Positions 24,547-32,897 of a DNA stretch of 45,252 bases are shown piece after piece (the stretch's first letter is position 1; each line of letters opens with the position of its first letter). This stretch comes from Salinirussus sp. (GTDB lineage: Archaea; Halobacteriota; Halobacteria; Halobacteriales; Haloarculaceae). Below the pieces are notes generated by a model. That model saw only the letters and a list, made by a program, of their open reading frames with translations, had not been told where the DNA came from and searched no databases. The translations under genes were made by a program, and so were the position numbers. The DNA lies in NCBI GenBank assembly GCA_028275005.1, contig JAQCNN010000069.1, positions 1 through 45,252 of the forward strand, given 5' to 3'.

Positions 24547-27243
24547 ATGGACCAGTCCGACCTCACGTCGTGGGAGGACGGCGAGCGGCCGACCGCCGAG
24601 GCCGAGGCCGTCGCCGGGAACGGGGGGACCGACGCCGACCTGGTCGACACCGCAGAGCACCGCTATCCCGACGCCGACGGGACTGTGGCGTTCGCGGTCA
24701 CACAGGTCGACTACACTATCGCGGGCCGCGGCGACGACGAGTATCCCGTGGTGCACGTCTTTGGCCGGACGGCCGACCGGGAGCCGGTCCACGTCCAGGT
24801 CGAGGAGTTTCGCCCGTATTTCTACGCGCCGGTCGACTCGGTCACCGAGGGGGAACTCCGGCAGTACGACCGTATCACCGGCTGGGAGTACGAGGGCAAC
24901 GACGGTGAGCCCCACGAGTCTATCCGCGGGGCAAAGCTGGTCAAGATCTTCGGCCAGACCCCGCGGGACGTCGGCCAACTGCGCGACGACTTCGACCACT
25001 ACGAGGCGGATATCCTCTTTCCAAACCGGTTTCTGATCGACAAGGACATCACCAGCGGTGTCAGGGTCCCCTGCCGCGAGGACGGCGACCGGCTTCGGGT
25101 CCACCACGCGGAGGTCCAGCCCGTCGAGGTGGACGCCGAGCCACGCGTCAACACCTTCGACATCGAGGTCGACGACCGCTCGGGGTTCCCCGAGGACGGC
25201 GAGGAACCGGTCATCTGTCTCACCTCCCACGACTCCTACGACGACGAGTACATCGTCTGGCTCTACCAGCCGCCCGACGGCGTCGACGGGCCCGAGGTGC
25301 TGGACGGCTACGACCCGCTCGAGGGCGACTTCGAGACGGATGTCCGGAGCTTCGAGACCGAGGAGGCGATGCTCGGCTCCTTCCTGAACTACCTGGACGG
25401 CACGGACCCCGACGTCATGACGGGGTGGAACTTCACCGACTTCGACGCCCCCTACCTCATCGACCGGCTGGACGTGCTCGCGGACCGTGGGGACACCGAC
25501 CACGACCTCTCGTACGACCGCCTCTCCCGGGTCGACGAGGTGTGGCGCTCGGACTGGCGGGGCCCCGATGTGAAGGGTCGAGTCGTTTTCGACCTCCTCT
25601 ACGCCTACCAGCGAACGAAGTTCACGGAGCTCGACTCCTACAGGCTCGACGACGTCGGCGAGCGGGAACTCGGTGTTGGCAAGGAGCGGTACGCCGGTGA
25701 TATCGGCGACCTCTGGGAGCAGGAGCCCGAGCGCCTCCTCGAGTACAACCTCCGAGACGTGGAGCTGTGTGTCGAACTCGACCGCGACCAGGATATCGTC
25801 ACCTTCTGGAACGAGGTCCGCCAGTTCGTCGGCTGCAAACTCGAGGACGCCACGACCCCCGGCGACGCCGTCGACATGTACGTCCTTCACAAGCTCCACG
25901 ACGAGTACGCACTCCCCTCGAAGGGGCAACAGGACAGCGAGGACTACGAGGGTGGTGCGGTCTTCGACCCGATCACGGGCGTCCGGGAAAACATCACTGT
26001 ACTGGATCTCAAGAGTCTGTACCCGATGTGCATGGTGACGACGAACGCCAGCCCGGAGACGAAAGTCGACCCCGAGCGCTACGACGGCGAGACCTACCGT
26101 GCGCCCAATGGGACCCACTTCCGGAAGCAGCCCGACGGCGCCATCCGGGAGATGGTCGACGAACTGCTGGCCGAACGCGACGAGAAGAAGTCACTCCGTG
26201 ACGACCACGACCCCGACGAGCCTGCCTACGAGCAGTACGACCGGCAGCAGCAAGCTGTCAAGGTAATTATGAACTCTCTGTACGGCGTTTTGGGCTGGGA
26301 TCGGTTCCGGCTGTACGACAAGGAGATGGGAGCTGCGGTCACTGCAACGGGTCGTGAGGTGATCGAGTTTACCGAGACTGCTGCGGCCGAACGTGACAAG
26401 AAAGTGGTGTATGGAGATACCGACTCAGTCATGTTAGAGCTCGGGAATGAAATTTCGGAGGAGGAGGCCATCGAGCAGTCGTTCGACCTGGAGGAGTACA
26501 TCAACGACCGGTACGACGAGTTCGCCCTCGAGCGGCTAAACGCCGAGGGTCACCGCTTCGAGATCGAGTTCGAGAAGCTCTACCGGCGCTTTTTCCAGGC
26601 GGGCAAGAAGAAGCGATACGCCGGCCACATCGTCTGGAAGGAGGGGAAAGACGTCGACGACATCGACATCACGGGCTTTGAGTACCAGCGCTCGGACATC
26701 GCGCCGATCACGAAGGAGGTCCAGAAGGAGGTCATCGACATGATCGTGATGGGTGAAGAGCCCGAGACTGTCAAGTCCTACCTCCACGACGTGATCCAGG
26801 ACTTTCGGGCGGGGAACGTGAGTCTCGACGACGTGGGTATCCCGGGCGGGATCGGCAAGCGCCTGGACAACTACGACACCGACACCGCACAGGTCAGGGG
26901 CGCGAAGTACGCGAACGCGGTGCTGGGGACGAACTTCCAGCGTGGCTCGAAGCCAAAGCGGCTGTATCTCGACCGCGTTCACTCCGATTTCCTCGAGCGT
27001 ATCGAGGCCGAGGAGGGGCTGGACCCGTCGACGGACCCGGTGTACGGCGCCTTCCGCCGGGACCCCGACGTCATCTGCTTCGAGTACCCCGACCAGGTCC
27101 CCGAGGAGTTCGAGGTCGACTGGGACAAGATGCTCGACAAGACCCTCAAGGGGCCGATCGAGCGGATCATCGAGGCACTCGACATCTCCTGGGAGGAGGT
27201 CAAGACCGGCCAGGAGCAGACCGGTCTCGGCTCGTTCATGTAG
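24547..27243 (+). CDS. polB: Family B DNA polymerase
   Basis: PolB (898 residues) is the replicative-type B-family polymerase with 3'-5' exonuclease. Exo I NTFDIEVDD is near 205, Exo II VMTGWNFTDFDAPYL near 290-305, and Exo III YNLRDVELC follows. Polymerase motif A LDLKSLYPMC is near 487, motif B KVIMNSLYG begins at 572, and motif C YGDTDS begins at 622. No intein interrupts motifs A, B or C, although haloarchaeal PolB often carries them. Codon use changes sharply between about 26251 and 26460: 27 of 70 codons end in A or T, against 0 of the next 20. This block spans both motif B and motif C. The C-terminal QTGLGSFM resembles a PCNA-interacting peptide. Confidence 0.96.
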   Translation: MDQSDLTSWEDGERPTAEAEAVAGNGGTDADLVDTAEHRYPDADGTVAFAVTQVDYTIAGRGDDEYPVVHVFGRTADREPVHVQVEEFRPYFYAPVDSVTEGELRQYDRITGWEYEGNDGEPHESIRGAKLVKIFGQTPRDVGQLRDDFDHYEADILFPNRFLIDKDITSGVRVPCREDGDRLRVHHAEVQPVEVDAEPRVNTFDIEVDDRSGFPEDGEEPVICLTSHDSYDDEYIVWLYQPPDGVDGPEVLDGYDPLEGDFETDVRSFETEEAMLGSFLNYLDGTDPDVMTGWNFTDFDAPYLIDRLDVLADRGDTDHDLSYDRLSRVDEVWRSDWRGPDVKGRVVFDLLYAYQRTKFTELDSYRLDDVGERELGVGKERYAGDIGDLWEQEPERLLEYNLRDVELCVELDRDQDIVTFWNEVRQFVGCKLEDATTPGDAVDMYVLHKLHDEYALPSKGQQDSEDYEGGAVFDPITGVRENITVLDLKSLYPMCMVTTNASPETKVDPERYDGETYRAPNGTHFRKQPDGAIREMVDELLAERDEKKSLRDDHDPDEPAYEQYDRQQQAVKVIMNSLYGVLGWDRFRLYDKEMGAAVTATGREVIEFTETAAAERDKKVVYGDTDSVMLELGNEISEEEAIEQSFDLEEYINDRYDEFALERLNAEGHRFEIEFEKLYRRFFQAGKKKRYAGHIVWKEGKDVDDIDITGFEYQRSDIAPITKEVQKEVIDMIVMGEEPETVKSYLHDVIQDFRAGNVSLDDVGIPGGIGKRLDNYDTDTAQVRGAKYANAVLGTNFQRGSKPKRLYLDRVHSDFLERIEAEEGLDPSTDPVYGAFRRDPDVICFEYPDQVPEEFEVDWDKMLDKTLKGPIERIIEALDISWEEVKTGQEQTGLGSFM

Positions 27244-27330
27244 GGGCCTGTGTGGCGGTCACCGCCCGGCGTGATTTTGGGAACCGAAAACAAAGTTCGG
27301 GCTTTCAGAACTTCGCCCTGGGAGTGCGAA

Positions 27331-27338
27331 AGTATTAT
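27331..27338 (+). promoter_or_regulatory. TATA-like box of the suf operon
   Basis: AGTATTAT lies 39-46 nt before the sufC ATG at 27377, predicting a short leader of about 15-20 nt. Confidence 0.5.
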
Positions 27339-27376
27339 GCGTAAGACGCCCCACTTTTCGATTGATCTAACAAGCT

Positions 27377-28303
27377 ATGGCAACACTCGAGATAGACAAT
27401 CTGCACGCGGAAGTCGCCGAAGAGGGCGGTGAAACGATCCTCCGTGGCGTCGACCTGGAGGTCGGGAGCAACGAGATCCACGCCCTGATGGGTCCCAACG
27501 GGAGCGGGAAGTCGACGCTGGCGAACGTGATCGCCGGCCATCCCGAGTACGAGGTGACCGACGGGGCGATCCGGCTTCATCTCGATGGCGACGAGTTCGA
27601 CGACGCGGCGGGGGCCGACGAGGACGACCTCTCGTGGGACCTACTCGACCTCGAGCCGAACGAGCGGGCCGCGCTCGGTATCTTCCTCGGATTCCAGTAT
27701 CCGGCGGAGATCGAGGGCGTGACGATGGTGAACTTCCTCCGGACGGCGCTGAACGCCAAACTCGACGAGCGTGAGGAGCTGTTTGAGGACGACGACGAGG
27801 ACGAAGAGACCGCCGAGGCCACCAACGAGGACGCCGCCGGCTACGAGAGTTCCCCGATGGAGGGCCCCGCCGACGAGGGCGAGGTCGGCGTCGCCGAGTT
27901 CCAGACGATCCTCCAGGAGAAGATGGAGCAACTGGACATGGACGAGTCCTTTGCGAGCCGGTACCTGAACGCGGGCTTTTCGGGCGGTGAGAAGAAGCAA
28001 AACGAGGTGCTCCAGGCCGCAGTGCTGGAGCCCGAGATCGCCGTCCTCGACGAGATCGACTCGGGGCTGGACATCGACCGGCTCCAGGACGTCTCGAACG
28101 GGATCAACGCGCTCCGTGAGGAACAGAGCGCCGGGATCCTCCAGATCACCCACTACCAGCGGATCCTCGACTACGTCGAACCCGACCACGTCCACATCAT
28201 GCTCGACGGGCAGGTCGCGACGAGCGGCGGCCCGGAGCTCGCAAAGAAGCTCGAGGACCAGGGGTACGACTGGGTCCGCGAGGAAGCCGTCGAGGCCGCA
28301 TGA
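27377..28303 (+). CDS. sufC: Fe-S cluster assembly ATPase SufC
   Basis: SufC (308 residues) is the ABC-type ATPase that drives the SufBCD scaffold for Fe-S cluster assembly in the cytoplasm. Walker A GPNGSGKST is at 40-48 and the SufC-type signature is FSGGEKKQNE. Walker B AVLDEIDSGLD precedes the H-loop region ITHYQRIL. It is about 55 residues longer than typical bacterial SufC. An acidic insertion near residues 134-175 (FEDDDEDEETAE, then GPADEGEVG), ahead of the signature, explains the difference and is a halophilic feature. It is first in the sufC-B-D operon. Confidence 0.95.
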   Translation: MATLEIDNLHAEVAEEGGETILRGVDLEVGSNEIHALMGPNGSGKSTLANVIAGHPEYEVTDGAIRLHLDGDEFDDAAGADEDDLSWDLLDLEPNERAALGIFLGFQYPAEIEGVTMVNFLRTALNAKLDEREELFEDDDEDEETAEATNEDAAGYESSPMEGPADEGEVGVAEFQTILQEKMEQLDMDESFASRYLNAGFSGGEKKQNEVLQAAVLEPEIAVLDEIDSGLDIDRLQDVSNGINALREEQSAGILQITHYQRILDYVEPDHVHIMLDGQVATSGGPELAKKLEDQGYDWVREEAVEAA

Positions 28304-28334
28304 ACGACCTGACAACGACTACTATCAACACACT

Positions 28335-29759
28335 ATGAGTTCAGAAGATCTTCAGGAGACGGACACCGAGAAGCGATTCGAGTTCAAGAAAGAGGAGAAC
28401 TCGGCATTCGAGGCCGAGAAGGGGCTGACCGAGGAGACGATCCGGGTCATCTCCGAGGACAAGGACGAGCCGGAGTGGATGCTCCAGCGCCGTCTGCGCG
28501 CACTCGAGCAGTTCCAGCAGATGCCGATGCCAGACGACTGGCCGGGCGCGCCGGACCTCTCGGAGGTAAAGGTCGACGAGATCGTCCCCTACATCCGCCC
28601 GGACATCGACACCCGCGGTGGCGTGGACGACTGGAACGACCTCCCCGAGGAGATCCAGGACACCTTCGACAAGCTTGGGATCCCGGAAGCCGAGAAGAAC
28701 GCCCTCTCGGGTGTGGGTGCCCAGTACGAGTCGGAGATTGTCTACCAGAACATGCAGGAACGCTGGGAGGACAAGGGTGTTGTCTTCTGTGACATGGACC
28801 AGGCGGTCCAGGACCACGAGGACATACTCAAGGAGTACTTCATGACGAAGGCCGTCCCCCCGAGCGACAACAAGTTCGCGGCGCTGCACGGCGCCATCTG
28901 GTCCGGTGGCTCCTTCGTCTACGTCCCCGAGGACACCACCGTCGACATGCCGGTGCAGGCGTACTTCCGGATGAACTCCGACGGGATGGGGCAGTTCGAG
29001 CACACGCTGATCATCGCCGAGGAGAACTCCGAGGTCCACTACATCGAGGGCTGTTCCGCCCCGAAGTACTCGGAGTTCAACCTCCACTCCGGCGGCGTCG
29101 AGGTGTTCGTCAAGGAGGGTGCACACGTCCAGTACTCGACGGTCCAGAACTGGTCGAAGAACACCTACAACCTCAACACCAAGCGCGCCATCGCCGAGCA
29201 GGACGCGACGATGGAGTGGGTCTCCGGGTCGATGGGCTCGAAGGCCACGATGCTGTACCCCTCGACGGTCCTCAAGGGGCCGGGCGCGACGGACAATCAC
29301 ATCACTATCGCCATGGCTGGCGAAGGACAGAACATCGACACCGGCGCGAAGGTCTACCACAACGCCCCGGACACGAAGTCCACGATCGAGTCCAAGTCCA
29401 TCTCCAAGGACGGCGGCCGGACGAACTACCGCGGGCTCGTCCACATGGCCGACGGCGCCGAGGACGCCTCGACGAGTGTCGAGTGTGACGCGCTGATGTT
29501 CGACAACGAGTCCACCTCCGACACGATGCCGTACATGGAGATCCAGGAGCAGAACGTCGACGTGGCCCACGAGGCGACTGTCGGCAAGATCGGCGACGAG
29601 GACGTCTTCTACCTCCAGTCCCGTGGACTGGACGACGACGACGCAAAGCAGATGATCGTCGCCGGCTTTATCGAGCCGCTCACGGAGGAACTCCCAATCG
29701 AGTACGCAGTCGAAATGAACCGCCTCATTGAACTCGAGATGGAGGGCTCGCTCGGATAA
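28335..29759 (+). CDS. sufB: Fe-S cluster assembly scaffold protein SufB
   Basis: SufB (474 residues) forms the scaffold on which Fe-S clusters are built, with SufC and SufD. It has the expected length and recognisable segments: EPEWMLQRRLRALEQF at the N-terminus, HGAIWSGGSFVYVPEDT, EVHYIEGCSAPKYSEFNLHSG (with a conserved Cys), and NYRGLVHMADGAEDASTSVECDALM near the C-terminus, where cluster-binding Cys lies. Beta-helix repeats are in the middle. ATG at 28335 is chosen because the longer frame runs through sufC. It starts 31 bp after sufC and no clear SD is visible. Confidence 0.95.
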   Translation: MSSEDLQETDTEKRFEFKKEENSAFEAEKGLTEETIRVISEDKDEPEWMLQRRLRALEQFQQMPMPDDWPGAPDLSEVKVDEIVPYIRPDIDTRGGVDDWNDLPEEIQDTFDKLGIPEAEKNALSGVGAQYESEIVYQNMQERWEDKGVVFCDMDQAVQDHEDILKEYFMTKAVPPSDNKFAALHGAIWSGGSFVYVPEDTTVDMPVQAYFRMNSDGMGQFEHTLIIAEENSEVHYIEGCSAPKYSEFNLHSGGVEVFVKEGAHVQYSTVQNWSKNTYNLNTKRAIAEQDATMEWVSGSMGSKATMLYPSTVLKGPGATDNHITIAMAGEGQNIDTGAKVYHNAPDTKSTIESKSISKDGGRTNYRGLVHMADGAEDASTSVECDALMFDNESTSDTMPYMEIQEQNVDVAHEATVGKIGDEDVFYLQSRGLDDDDAKQMIVAGFIEPLTEELPIEYAVEMNRLIELEMEGSLG

Positions 29760-29778
29760 CCCCCTCCGGAGTATCCAC

Positions 29779-30987
29779 ATGAGTACGCAGGTACACGCGA
29801 ACCTCACAGAGGAGCAGGTAACGGAGATAAGCGACCAGCTCGACGAACCCGAGTGGTTGCTGGAGACACGGCTCGAGGCGCTTGAGGCGCTCGAGGATCT
29901 GGACATGCCCGACGTCATCCGGACACCCGGCCGGGACTGGACCAACCTCGACGCACTCGAGTACGAACGCTTCGTCGACCCCCTGGAGTTCGCCCAGGAG
30001 AAGGACCGCGTCGACGTGGACGGTGTCGACGTGTTGGCCTGGGCGGACGCGCTCGAGGAGCACGGCGACCTCATCGAGGAACAGTTCGGCAACGTCGTCG
30101 ACCCGCAGCGGGACTACCTGACGGCGCTGTCGACGGCGCTGTTCTCGGCGGGGACAGTCGTCTACGTCCCCGAGGGCGTCGTCGCCGACGAGGTGACGAT
30201 CCGGACCCGGATGAACTCCCGGGCCCTGTTCAACTACACGCTGGTAGTCGCCGAGGACAACGCCTCGGTGACGATCCTCGAACGGCAGTCGACGGGCGAG
30301 GCGGCCGACGGCGAACGCTACTACAGCGGCGTCGTCGAGGCGACCGCCGGCGAGAACGCCAACGTCCAGTACGGCACGCTACAGGACCTCTCGGAGGAGA
30401 CCTACAACTACCAGGTAAAGCGGGGTCACGCCCACACCTACGGGACGGTCAACTGGATCGAGGGGAACCTCGGTTCCCGGCTGACCAAGTCCTCCGTGGA
30501 GACGCGACTGGTTGGGGCGTCCTCGGAGTCGAAGATCGTCGGCGCCTTCTTCGGACACGGCGACCAGCACTTCGATATCGCCAGCCGGATCTGGCACGAG
30601 AACGAGCACACCACCGCGGACCTCATCACTCGTGGCGTGCTCGACGACAGCGCCCGCTCGGTCTACGAGGGGGTGCAGGACGTCGGGCAGGAGGCCTGGG
30701 ACACCAACTCCTACCAGCGGGAGAACACCCTCATGCTGTCCGACGACAGTGAGGCCGACGCCTCCCCGAAGCTGATCATCAACAACCACGACACGGAGGC
30801 CAGTCACTCGGCGACCGTGGGCCAGGTCGACCAGGAGGACCTCTTCTACATGACCTCCCGGACGATCCCGGAGCAGACGGCGACGAACATGCTCGTCGAG
30901 GGCTTTTTCGTCCCCGTCCTCGAGGAGGTCGAGGTCGACGAGCTCAGCGAGGACCTAGAGCGTCGCGTCGCCGAGCGACTGCGGTAG
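29779..30987 (+). CDS. sufD: Fe-S cluster assembly protein SufD
   Basis: SufD (402 residues) is the paralogue of SufB and partner in the SufBC2D complex. It shares the EPEWLLETRLEALEALEDLDM start and the beta-helix with SufB. The conserved C-terminal segment FFGHGDQHFDIASRIWHENEH, followed by TADLITRGVLDDSARSVYEG, contains the His that SufD uses for cluster assembly. ATG at 29779 follows sufB by 19 bp, with CCGGAG about 8 nt upstream as a possible SD. It ends the suf operon; the next transcript has its own TATA box. Confidence 0.94.
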   Translation: MSTQVHANLTEEQVTEISDQLDEPEWLLETRLEALEALEDLDMPDVIRTPGRDWTNLDALEYERFVDPLEFAQEKDRVDVDGVDVLAWADALEEHGDLIEEQFGNVVDPQRDYLTALSTALFSAGTVVYVPEGVVADEVTIRTRMNSRALFNYTLVVAEDNASVTILERQSTGEAADGERYYSGVVEATAGENANVQYGTLQDLSEETYNYQVKRGHAHTYGTVNWIEGNLGSRLTKSSVETRLVGASSESKIVGAFFGHGDQHFDIASRIWHENEHTTADLITRGVLDDSARSVYEGVQDVGQEAWDTNSYQRENTLMLSDDSEADASPKLIINNHDTEASHSATVGQVDQEDLFYMTSRTIPEQTATNMLVEGFFVPVLEEVEVDELSEDLERRVAERLR

Positions 30988-31046
30988 CGGCCCACCAGCA
31001 GCGTTCGGCCGCCTCGAACCGTTGCTGTTGGACACGCGGGGAACCG

Positions 31047-31052
31047 CTTAAG
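31047..31052 (+). promoter_or_regulatory. TATA-like box before the upstream ORF and ferritin-like gene
   Basis: CTTAAG is centred 27 nt before the ATG at 31077. The transcript should therefore begin almost exactly at the short upstream ORF, not at the ferritin-like gene 44 nt further on. Confidence 0.5.
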
Positions 31053-31076
31053 TCCGCGTATCCCGGAGCCGTAGGC

Positions 31077-31124
31077 ATGCAACTGCTGAGACCCGTCACA
31101 CGCAGAAACAGGGGGTGGCAATGA
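31077..31124 (+). CDS. Putative 15-codon upstream ORF (leader peptide)
   Basis: ATG at 31077 opens a 15-codon frame encoding MQLLRPVTRRNRGWQ. It ends with TGA at 31122-31124, which overlaps the ATG of the ferritin-like gene as ATGA. The TATA-like box at 31047 predicts a leaderless mRNA that starts at this ORF. The peptide is basic (four Arg), unlike the acidic proteome. It may couple or regulate translation of the downstream genes. It could also be a chance frame, and conservation would decide. Confidence 0.45.
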   Translation: MQLLRPVTRRNRGWQ

Positions 31125-31597
31125 GCGTCCAGGCGGTGGACTCCGACCACCAGCTCGCCCGGTTGCTCCAGATTGGGCTCGTCCTGGAGGAGGTGGTCGA
31201 GGCCAGGGCGGCCAAACACGCCAACACGGGGGACCTGGACGACGAGGTGCGGGCGTTTCTTCGGGAGGCGGCCGCGGAGTCTGCGACCCACCGTGACCGG
31301 CTCGGCGAACTGGTCGCCGAACTGGAGGCCGACACCGTCGCCTTCGACGAGGTCAACCAACTCGTCGAGGCCCGCTACGAGTCCGACGAGGACTTCGACG
31401 GCGTCCTCTACGACCAGCTCTGTAACGAGGAGACCGCCTACAAGTTCTACGAGGACCTGATCGAGGCGGTCAGTCACTCGGAGGCGACCTTCACTATCGA
31501 GCGTGACCGCCTGCTCTCGGAGCTGCGGGCTATCCAGCGCGAGGAGGAGGCGGGCGTCGAGGAAGTGACCCGGCTCATGGAGGACCGGTCGGCATGA
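31121..31597 (+). CDS. Ferritin-like (rubrerythrin-type) protein
   Basis: The 158-residue protein is all helical with two long antiparallel pairs. ARLLQIGLVLEEVVEARAAKHA and AAAESATHRDRLGELVAELEAD carry an Exx(x)H-like pattern. LYDQLCNEETAYKFYEDLIEAVSHSEATF and LRAIQREEEAGVEEVTRLME give the second set of acidic ligands. This is consistent with a diiron ferritin-like domain, though metal binding is not proven. ATG at 31121 overlaps the short upstream ORF stop; a GTG at 31115 would add two residues. Its stop overlaps the next DtxR-type gene as ATGA. Context points to iron or manganese homeostasis or oxidative defence. Confidence 0.8.
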   Translation: MSVQAVDSDHQLARLLQIGLVLEEVVEARAAKHANTGDLDDEVRAFLREAAAESATHRDRLGELVAELEADTVAFDEVNQLVEARYESDEDFDGVLYDQLCNEETAYKFYEDLIEAVSHSEATFTIERDRLLSELRAIQREEEAGVEEVTRLMEDRSA

Positions 31598-32046
31598 ACA
31601 GCGCCGACCAGTATCTAAAGGCCATCTACCTGGTGCAGGAGATGGAGGACGGGCCAGCCTCGACCGGCGCGGTCGCGGATATGCTGGACGTGAGCCCGGC
31701 GAGTGCCAACGAGATGATCGGCAAACTCGAAACCCAGGGGCTCTGTGCCCACGAGAAGTACAAAGGTGTCGACCTGACCGAGGAGGGGATCAGGCGGGCC
31801 CGGGACGCGCTCCAGAACTACTGCATCATCGAGCGGTTCCTGCTCGAGGTGCTTGAGGTGGAGGACTTTCGGGGCGAGGCACGCCAGCTCGAGCCGGTGA
31901 TCGACGAGACCGTCGCCGAGCGCCTCGACACGATCATCGACCGCCAGCCACAGTGTCCGGACTGTTTCGACGCCGACGCCGACGTCTGTAGCCTCCTCGC
32001 TCACACCGAGGGTGTCGATGTCGAGGAGGCCGACGCGGCCGACTGA
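31594..32046 (+). CDS. DtxR/SirR-family metal-dependent regulator
   Basis: This 150-residue regulator has an N-terminal winged helix (SADQYLKAIYLVQEMEDGPASTGAVADMLDVSPASANEMIGKLE, then YKGVDLTEEGIRRA). A DtxR dimerisation/metal domain follows, with CIIERFLLEVLEVEDFRGEARQLEPVIDE. A cysteine-bearing end CPDCFDADADVC takes the place of an SH3 domain. Such proteins sense Mn(II) or Fe(II) and repress uptake genes. It is translationally coupled to the ferritin-like gene upstream (ATGA overlap), so storage or defence and regulation are made together. Confidence 0.88.
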   Translation: MNSADQYLKAIYLVQEMEDGPASTGAVADMLDVSPASANEMIGKLETQGLCAHEKYKGVDLTEEGIRRARDALQNYCIIERFLLEVLEVEDFRGEARQLEPVIDETVAERLDTIIDRQPQCPDCFDADADVCSLLAHTEGVDVEEADAAD

Positions 32047-32123
32047 CGACCGCCCCCGGAAGAGCTGTAACCGCCGCTTCGGTCGGCGAGACCGTCGCCC
32101 CCGTCTCGTCTTCGTGCCAGGGG

Positions 32124-32132
32124 TTTTTATTT
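32124..32132 (+). promoter_or_regulatory. TATA box of the FeoA-domain DtxR gene
   Basis: TTTTTATTT is centred 26 nt before the ATG at 32154, indicating a leaderless transcript separate from the upstream operon. Confidence 0.6.
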
Positions 32133-32153
32133 CGGGTTCGCCTACATCAGGGT

Positions 32154-32840
32154 ATGCTGAGCCCCGAGATGGAGGACTACCTGAAGGTCATCTACGACCT
32201 CCAGCGCGGCGGGGCCGACCCGGTCTCGACCTCCGAGATCGCCGACACGCTGGCGGTTACGCCGCCGACCGCGACCAGTATGATGGAGAAACTCGCCGAC
32301 CGGGAGCTGGTCGAGCGCGAGAAGTACAAAGGGGTGACGCTCACGACCGAGGGCGAGACGGTCGCGCTCGAGGTCGTCCGGCACCACCGTCTCATCGAGA
32401 CCTACCTCGCCGAGCGGCTGGGCTACAGCTGGGCGGAGGTCCACGACGAGGCCGACCGGCTCGAACACCACATCAGCGAGGAGTTCGAGCGACGGGTGGC
32501 CGACGTCCTCGACGACCCCGATGTCGACCCCCACGGCGACCCGATCCCCAACGACGCCCTGGACCCGATGGACGACACCGAGGGGGCGACCCTCGCCGAC
32601 TTCGAGGAGGACGACCGTGTCGTCGTCAGGCGGGTCCGGGACCGCGACCCGGACGGCCTGGCGTATCTGCAGGGTGCGGGTATCACGCCCGGCACGGTCC
32701 TGACCGTCGCCGAGGTCGCCCCGATCGGGATGGTGACTGTCAGCCTCCCCGACGGCGAGACCACCGCGCTACCACAGCGTGTCGCCGAAGCGATCCGGGT
32801 CGAGGCCGCCGGGGCCACCGAGGACGCCGCCGCACCGTAG
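32154..32840 (+). CDS. DtxR-family regulator with C-terminal FeoA/SH3-like domain
   Basis: This 228-residue iron/manganese-dependent regulator has three domains. The first is a winged helix (EMEDYLKVIYDLQRGGADPVSTSEIADTLAVTPPTATSMMEKL). The second is a metal-binding dimerisation domain (VRHHRLIETYLAERLGYSWAEVHDEADRLEHHISEEFERR), whose His and Glu ligands are as in DtxR/MntR. The third is a FeoA-like SH3 fold (ATLADFEEDDRVVVRRVRDR to the end). DNPHGDPIP-type linker residues (DVDPHGDPIPN) are typical of IdeR/SirR. It is paralogous to the 31594 gene but carries the extra domain. It has its own promoter. Confidence 0.9.
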   Translation: MLSPEMEDYLKVIYDLQRGGADPVSTSEIADTLAVTPPTATSMMEKLADRELVEREKYKGVTLTTEGETVALEVVRHHRLIETYLAERLGYSWAEVHDEADRLEHHISEEFERRVADVLDDPDVDPHGDPIPNDALDPMDDTEGATLADFEEDDRVVVRRVRDRDPDGLAYLQGAGITPGTVLTVAEVAPIGMVTVSLPDGETTALPQRVAEAIRVEAAGATEDAAAP

Positions 32841-32870
32841 TCGTGGCCGCCTGTCCCCCGCCGGAACCCG

Positions 32871-32877
32871 TTTTTAC
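32871..32877 (+). promoter_or_regulatory. TATA-like box of the Lrp/TRASH regulator
   Basis: TTTTTAC is centred 24 nt before the ATG at 32898, again suggesting leaderless expression. Confidence 0.5.
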
Positions 32878-32897
32878 CCGCCGCTCGTGGGGCCGGT

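Noticed and set aside
24517..26118. 533-codon minus-strand ORF opposite polB
   Set aside because: It lies wholly antisense to the PolB exonuclease domain. High G+C DNA with acidic codons leaves long open antisense frames, and it has no recognisable motif.
26260..26427. PolB intein
   Set aside because: Motifs B and C are continuous (KVIMNSLYG, YGDTDS) and no splicing-domain sequence is present. Only the codon-use patch hints at past events.
28341..30092. 583-codon minus-strand ORF opposite sufB and sufD
   Set aside because: It is antisense to two clearly identified genes and has no haloarchaeal protein features.
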